From NCBI GenBank assembly GCA_960531495.1, contig OY482848.1, forward strand, positions 24,369,879 through 24,433,878: a stretch of DNA of 64,000 nt, in the 5' to 3' direction. The DNA is from Zeus faber (lineage: Eukaryota; Chordata; Actinopteri; Zeiformes; Zeidae). Below are positions 58,701 through 64,000 of this stretch, one piece after another (positions within the stretch are counted from its first letter, which is position 1; each line of letters starts with the position of its first letter). Made by a program: the position numbers and the translations under genes. The notes under the pieces are model-generated. The model was not told the DNA's origin, ran no database searches, and saw nothing but the letters and a program-made list of their open reading frames with translations.

Positions 58701-59324
58701 CTCTCCAGCAGCTCCTTCAGCACCTCCTCTGCCCCTCGGCCCTCCGCCTGCTCCGAAGCCTCTTGAACAGCCTGCTCCACCTCCATTAGACTAGGAGGTG
58801 CCACTGCTTGGGCAACCTCCCCGGGGGAGAGTTCTGGTTCCTGGGGTAAGGTCACTTCACCATCATGGGGGTAGATTGCCGTGGAGGGCAGGCTGGAGAC
58901 CGACAGTTCTACAGGAAAATAAGGCGGCAGCCATTTTTAGTAGCTCCCCAAAATAAAATAGAAGAAGACAATAGACAGGTCATGATTATCTAAACTGATC
59001 AATAGCAAACTGTGATTACTGTGAGAATGTTTTTTTGTTTTTTCACTTATTTTTGGTGATTGTGAAAGGATGAGAAAGATAAAGAAAGCAGTACTGTAGC
59101 TTCACCTCTCAAATAAATGTTGATTATTTATCCTAACTAGAGGGTTGTTTTTCGGTGTCATTATTATTGTTACATACATTTTTCTATGTTCACATTGTCA
59201 AACCTCCACAGAGGCTTGACACAGACAAACCTTATATAAAATCCAAAAAGGGTGTCCTACCTTCCAATTTGCAGTGCCTTATCAAAAACCCCAAAATCAA
59301 TCCATTCAGAAAGAAGGAATCCAT
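54179..59324 (-). CDS. unnamed acidic Glu-rich single-pass membrane protein, 5 exons
   Basis: I do not recognise this gene. Exons in transcript order: 59261-59324, 57655-58908, 56592-56888, 56058-56178, 54179-54359. They total 1917 bases (638 residues plus stop), all GT-AG with matching phases (1, 1, 1, 2). Layout: a short hydrophobic N-terminus (MDSFFLNGLILGFLI) that may be a signal peptide; about 520 residues dominated by Glu, Val, Ala and Gly with runs of EEEEEE; then a membrane span at about residues 549-570 (GAISAAVFLVLETIVIIIYM) followed by KCRN. A tail of about 65 residues ends SPDLRTSVL. The terminal SVL fits a class I PDZ ligand. A type I membrane protein with a disordered acidic ectodomain is inferred. 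It lies in tandem upstream of tyrp1. Exon structure is firm; function is unknown. Confidence 0.8.
55682..55764. repeat. CA microsatellite with CG interruptions
   Basis: CA run in the last intron (54360-56057) of the acidic membrane protein gene. Confidence 0.95.
56058..56178 (-). CDS. acidic membrane protein, exon 4: transmembrane segment
   Basis: Encodes DLAELGLEAWKIGAISAAVF, then LVLETIVIIIYMVKCRNGTN. About 21 hydrophobic residues bounded by Lys on both sides, with one Glu inside the span. Acceptor CATCGTTTCAG, donor GTATGT. Confidence 0.85.
56592..56888 (-). CDS. acidic membrane protein, exon 3
   Basis: Encodes EPEHDATGGAETSVEHRHED, ILSLDDLLSHDPTVAQPAAD and ELVEDAADNS. Acceptor ATCTCTTCCCCAG, donor GTAAAA. 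Phase 1 at both ends. Confidence 0.82.
57655..58908 (-). CDS. acidic membrane protein, exon 2 (main Glu-rich exon)
   Basis: A 1254-base exon starting ELSVSSLPSTAIYPHDGEV and ending SQTSQEEDQ. Acceptor TTTTCCTGTAG, donor GTGGGC. It is very rich in Glu/Ala/Val/Gly with no Cys, consistent with an intrinsically disordered region. A long continuous open frame of this composition supports real coding. Confidence 0.85.
59261..59324 (-). CDS. acidic membrane protein, exon 1
   Basis: Encodes MDSFFLNGLILGFLIRHCKLE plus one base, donor GTAGGA. The hydrophobic stretch could be a signal peptide; no other ATG with a matching donor was seen close by. Confidence 0.65.
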
Positions 59325-59499
59325 GTTCTGATCTCTGTGTTGCTGTTTGATTTTCAAATCGAAAACACACTCCAAAGCACTTCCAGGTTCCAAAAATCAA
59401 CACTCCTTGCTTTGGTCTCGCTCAATCGCGTGTGCACCACTGCGACATGTAAAACACTGAGTGTGTACACCACTGGATCGCTTGACAGTAAATTGGTTT

Positions 59500-59620
59500 T
59501 TGGGGCAGGGACGTTTGACAGCCGGTGACGCTGACGTGACGGAAAGAATAGGGATGGTCGCCGCCATGTTAAATATCGCCACCCCTGAGGTGTCCCGCGC
59601 CGCCAGGTGTCTGTGGTTTT
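59500..59620 (-). promoter_or_regulatory. promoter-like patch upstream of the acidic membrane protein gene
   Basis: CpG-rich patch about 200-240 bases before the start codon. It holds a CRE-like TGACGTGA (59532-59539) and CCGCCATGTT (59561-59570), a good YY1-type site commonly found at vertebrate transcription starts. Inference from motifs only. Confidence 0.4.
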
Positions 59621-62347
59621 GGGGGGGTGGGGGGTGTGTGTAACACTTCCCCGTTAAATGTTTGTCAGATTCTTACGAGGGCCGTGATGAAGCTCGGGCG
59701 GTATGTCACACACACACAGTGAACCCTGGTGCAGCAATTAAAGGTGGGCTGTTAGTTTAGGGTGTTAGGGAGGCTGCGTTGAGGCCTTGACGTAGAGCTG
59801 GAGAGGCTAGATGAGAGGGTGTACCGTACACCACTGCCAGTGTCTTTTCAGAATAATCCCACCACCACAGATTGGTGGGATTGACAAAAATGGATGGACT
59901 ATGTTTATCCAACGCTCCACACAACATCCAACATGTCCACCTCTCTGTATGTTGAAGCAACTGTTATAATCAATATGGAAGAGCCGCTCTCCCTTACAGA
60001 TCTCTATGTGGACGGAGTTTGGCGCGTGTTGTGGCTACAGCCGTCGGAAGGGCGGTGCTTCGTGGCTCACATTGGCCCGGTTATCGAATGAAGTTGTTCT
60101 GAGTCTATCATATTATGTAACGCAAAGAACGGGCGCGTGACCTAGTTGCCTTACATGTGCAGTCTGTTTAGTCGCACGATCACATGATTAGTCTAGCAAT
60201 ACACGGAAATCAAAGAAAGGCGTTAAGATAATTGGAATCTGTTTGATGGCGTGAACCCCTCGTGTACAAGTAAAGGCCTCAAGATGTCCTCTGTTTGATG
60301 CAGTGATGAAGTGTTCATGTGTGCTCATATCCTGCAGTTAAATGTCAGGGGGACAATGATGGAGCAATTGCACTGGGGGAGCATATACTGTATGTTGACT
60401 GTTGACCAAATTTTTTAAGGCACCTTAAGGCAAGAGGGGAGTTTCCTCCTTGATTTGTGCGCAAGGGTGGCAACGCTGAATGACTGCAGTTGTCAAACAA
60501 ACTAAGCCCTGTAACCCACATACAACCGAGAGACGGGGGGTAAGGGGATGGATATGGAGGACAGCGACACAAGGCGTTTGCAGTATTTCAAGACACACTG
60601 AGAGCTGTTACTTTTTGTACCGCTTGGCACAGCAGCTACACATCATGAACACTATCGTCGCAACCTTAGGTGTTGGTCGTTTTTGTGGATTTGGACGCTA
60701 CGATCGCACTATGTCCCTTTTGTAATATTTCGAAATGTAAGTGGGTCATTTCAGCTCATTATTATGTGAACATGACCAGCCCATGCCCTATTGGCGAGCT
60801 TTCGCTAACCTTTCAGCTAATCAGCTGATCTTGACTTAAGACTCCATTGATTCTCGAGCCAAACTAGAAGACAAATAAAGCCGTACCCCCTCAAGTACCA
60901 AATAATGCAGCTCAACTTGGCTGCCTCGCTGTCTACTGCCTCCCCTTATGGGAGCAAATGCGACTTTCTTGAAGTTCTCTGAAAAAGCAGCACAAAATAG
61001 ACTGTTTTTGCCATTGTCAATGTCGGTGTAGAAATCTCTATGTTATTGTCTTTGGTCTTTGTGGTGACGTTTTCGCCACAGGGGTTTCTGTACCCTGATC
61101 TTTGTGGTATGCAGAACTAGGTTTTCGGCACAGTTCACCTCTGAATTTCTCTTTTTCTGCATATCAATACAATTTTTTTTCCCCTTAAAAAAAATATCAT
61201 GAACTGCCATAGACTTGACATCGTCAAAAGCGATTTAACTGAATTCCATTCTTGCTGGTGATTCACTGCTCACTCTGTTGAATCCTCTCTCTCTCTCTCT
61301 CCTTCGTGACTGTTGGAGATTACGTCTGAAAGGGGCACTATGTTAATGCAGTCACATGAGCTGGGGCTTGTGCTTGTGCTTGGTGCTGCTAGGCAGGTTG
61401 TTAACGCACACTTGGCTTGTGACCGGACTGGCCAGAAGGATTAATTGAATTATAGTTATCTCCTCCAAAATCAGCTGGTTCTAGCCCCAACATTGTGAAG
61501 ACAAAAGAACGTTCCAAAATCACCCACTTCTTCAAAAGTACCTATTTTGCTCACTTTCATTGCACACTAGTATGGGTACTGCAATCTAGCAGTGATGGTT
61601 ACGAGGCCGCAACTCTGGATTCACTTTGACTGATAATGAGCGGTGCACAATAACACTGATTAATAAGCACAGGAACAAATATGTTCATATCTTCTATATG
61701 TTTTAAGATGATGGTCTAGTAACATTAAAATTTATCCAAGCAATTAAGAAGCTGTCGAATAAATATTCAGAAAATCAATCCATAACCCATCAAAAACCTA
61801 TGCACCACTATTTTCTAATGAACAAAGCTACAGTGCTGAAAATAAAGATAAGATGAGTCGGCCGAGCTCCACTCCCGGGGCTGTCTGGTTGCACAGTACA
61901 ACCTCACCAGCCAATCACAATTTATGGAGAAAAAGCATCAGCATTTTTTTTTATTGGCCCAGGGTGAACGGCTAATATGAAACGGAGAGCGTGGGCGACG
62001 ATGTCAAGAGAAAATAGGCTTTTGTGGCTTCAGACAGTGAACCAAAGATACTGTTTGTCTCTTGGAACGGACGTGGAATATTGGAGCATCGTATCAGACA
62101 CCATTGATTCCGATGGGCGATGGGCATTCCTGCCAAAATGGAACTAAAACCAACAACGAGCCCAACCGAGCCGGTTGTTGTGCCGCGGTGCTTACAGTGT
62201 TAAAAGTGGGTCGTGGAGTGTGTATACTAGTCTGGAGCGGGTCTATGTTTAGGTCTGGGAGGAACAGCTCCCTGCTGTAGCGCTATGAGGCCATAGGAGC
62301 TCCTGTCTGTATTTCACATGCTGGCGTTGGAATTTCAGACGTGCTTT

Positions 62348-62348
<1 letters not shown>

Positions 62349-62400
<52 letters not shown>
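62349..62400. repeat. GT then GA microsatellite
   Basis: GT run followed directly by GA run in the right-hand intergenic region. Confidence 0.9.
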
Positions 62401-63211
62401 TGGGGAGAAATTGTGTGTGTGGAAGAGAAAGGACATTGAGAGAAGATGGAAAGAAGTAACTGGCCCGAACTATCCTTGCCTGCGAATACACGCTCAGCCA
62501 TTGCCTCAGATAGGTACCCCTGAGTACCATAGGTATCACTGGCCACTCATTATCTTAAGCTATCTCAAGCTATCTCAAGCTGTCAAGCTGTCCGTCATTT
62601 ATTTTCGGAAATGCTTATCCACATCCATATTGGGTGTAGAGCACAAGGGGAGTACATGCGTGGGTTGAGGCTGGTCCTTGAGCTTGATGTGGTCTTTGGG
62701 CCAGCAGATGGGGCTATCACCCTGAATTGGGTGATGCGTACTCCAGACACTGTACTTCCACACTAGTTGGCCACTAAGACATAGTTTTGCCAATTACCTT
62801 CATCTTGTTACAGGGTGCACACGGGCTAATGATAACGTCATCTCATGCCACGGTGCCTTTGGTTCGTCATCAAAATCTGATCAAAGGATGCGGATTGAGA
62901 TCGCCTCAGGATTTCCTCACTGTGATTGGAGAGAAATATTAGGAGATGATATCACTCATCCACAATACCAAATGGGGGTTCTCTCTCCTCGCTTCTCACT
63001 TTCTTCCCCCCTCTCTCTCTCTCTCTCTCTCTCTGCTTCCTTCTCTCATGTAGTTTCAGGAATTTATCAAAAGAATGTTCCCCCCAAATATCTAGGACAT
63101 CTTTTTGGGTCACCATTAAAATGATCCTCCAAACTTATAAAACATGTAAAGAAGTTACCTTTTTTTTTTTTTTTTTTTGCATATATGGAGATCTGAAGCC
63201 TTCTTGTCAAC

Positions 63212-63213
63212 AC

Positions 63214-63251
<38 letters not shown>
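63212..63251. repeat. CAA trinucleotide repeat
   Basis: About 13 CAA units in non-coding sequence. Confidence 0.9.
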
Positions 63252-63962
63252 GCACCACCGTCAGCGAGTACCAACAACAGAAATAATGTATGCCTTCATT
63301 ATTATTCCTATTTACAGTCCTAATTTATTCATTCTTAGCGAGGAAGAGCGGTTTCAAAGGAAAAACCATGAGGAGGGCTTGTTGATAAGACTCAAAAGTT
63401 AAGTCAAATTATTCAGTCTTCCCCTCTGTTTCCCAACCCCCCACCCCTCCCCACCCTTCATTTTATCTCACATGTTAAAACACAGACGCACACAAACACA
63501 CATTCTTCCCGCGCACACGGCTCAACACTCCACACTTCAAGCGACGACAATTTACAATTAATTAGAGAGAATCCATATTCGCCTTCGTGTTTATGTCTTT
63601 GCCATGGCTCTATGATCAGCAGCTCAAAGTGGGGACGTGAAGACACAAGACACAATCCCCCCCCCCCCCCCCGCTGCCCCACCGCCCCCCAGCACCCCTG
63701 TCAGCTCCATATGCTGCTAGAATCGCTGCCTTTATCATCCAGCGATTGACAAGCGCATGCAAACTGCCTCGTAAAAACATCGCAGTCATTCCCCCCTTCA
63801 CTGTTAAACGAACGACGGAACGCATCAAAACAAGCAGTTAAGCAGACACGAGAAGACACTCGCTTTCTTTTGCTCTTTCCTTTTGGTTGGAAATTATCAG
63901 AAGGTGAAAAGGTGATTGTCACACAGCAGCCATTGCTGTTTTTTCGTCTGGAGCTATTTCAT

Positions 63963-63964
<2 letters not shown>

Positions 63965-64000
<36 letters not shown>
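63965..64000. repeat. GT microsatellite cut by the window edge
   Basis: GT run continuing to the last base of the window. Confidence 0.9.

Larger units (their letters stand above)
59625..64000. other. intergenic sequence right of the acidic membrane protein gene
   Basis: No exon with recognisable protein similarity on either strand. Holds simple repeats (TC near 61287 and 63010, T17 near 63162, C14 near 63658). Confidence 0.5.

Noticed and set aside
57747-58794. Ser/Pro-rich open frames on the + strand opposite the acidic exon
   Set aside because: They are antisense shadows of the Glu-rich coding exon, which has splice-site and phase support.
54179-59324. Naming the acidic membrane protein ARMH4 (C14orf37)
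   Set aside because: Both are acidic single-pass proteins, but the recalled ARMH4 membrane span and tail differ entirely.

Overview
This is a window of vertebrate nuclear DNA, almost certainly from a teleost fish. The genes are split into many short exons with canonical GT-AG introns. Long CA/GT, GATA and GTAG microsatellites are abundant. The repeats are fish-type: SINE/LINE tails with the AAGTCGCTTTGGATAAAAGCG core, hAT-like and TTAA-target miniature elements, an L2/CR1-like LINE, and decayed LTR elements. Nothing bacterial, no CRISPR array and no operon is present.

Three protein-coding genes are supported. (1) 14697-41560, + strand: the 3' half of the multi-PDZ scaffold gene mpdz (MUPP1). 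It has 22 exons, all phase-consistent, covering a linker plus PDZ7 to PDZ13 and the stop codon; the 5' half lies left of the window. (2) 47025-52004, - strand: a complete eight-exon tyrosinase-related protein 1 gene (tyrp1), 528 codons plus stop, with signal peptide, all six metal-binding histidines, a membrane segment and the SQSVV C-terminus. (3) 54179-59324, - strand: a five-exon gene for an acidic, Glu-rich, probably single-pass membrane protein of 638 residues that I cannot name. Its exon phases all match and it ends in a class I PDZ-ligand-like SVL. mpdz and tyrp1 converge tail to tail, as MPDZ and TYRP1 do in mammals, which supports both names. I cannot tell which teleost paralogue (a or b) is present.

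Layout. 1-14696 is mpdz intron filled with fossils: an endogenous retrovirus on the - strand with two LTRs (352-8252), then a BEL/Pao-type LTR element remnant on the + strand (about 8650-13290) carrying a miniature DNA element. 14697-41560 is the mpdz exon region; its introns hold a LINE (about 20700-22940), several miniature DNA transposons, a GTAG-type tetranucleotide satellite (25665-28740) with three perfect 73-bp units, and a Ty3/Gypsy remnant (38454-39930) in the last intron. 41561-46954 is the mpdz 3' flank plus a CpG-rich patch with no gene I recognise. 47025-52004 is tyrp1. 52005-54178 is the tyrp1 upstream flank. 54179-59324 is the acidic membrane protein gene, with a promoter-like patch near 59530-59570. 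59600-64000 is intergenic with simple repeats and no gene seen.

mpdz is a tight-junction/apical polarity scaffold and tyrp1 is a melanosomal enzyme. They are neighbours by ancient synteny, not because they share a pathway. I found no previously undescribed molecular system. The most rewarding items are the unnamed acidic membrane protein, the microsatellites that run directly into mpdz splice sites, the 73-bp satellite units and the orphan CpG-rich patch.
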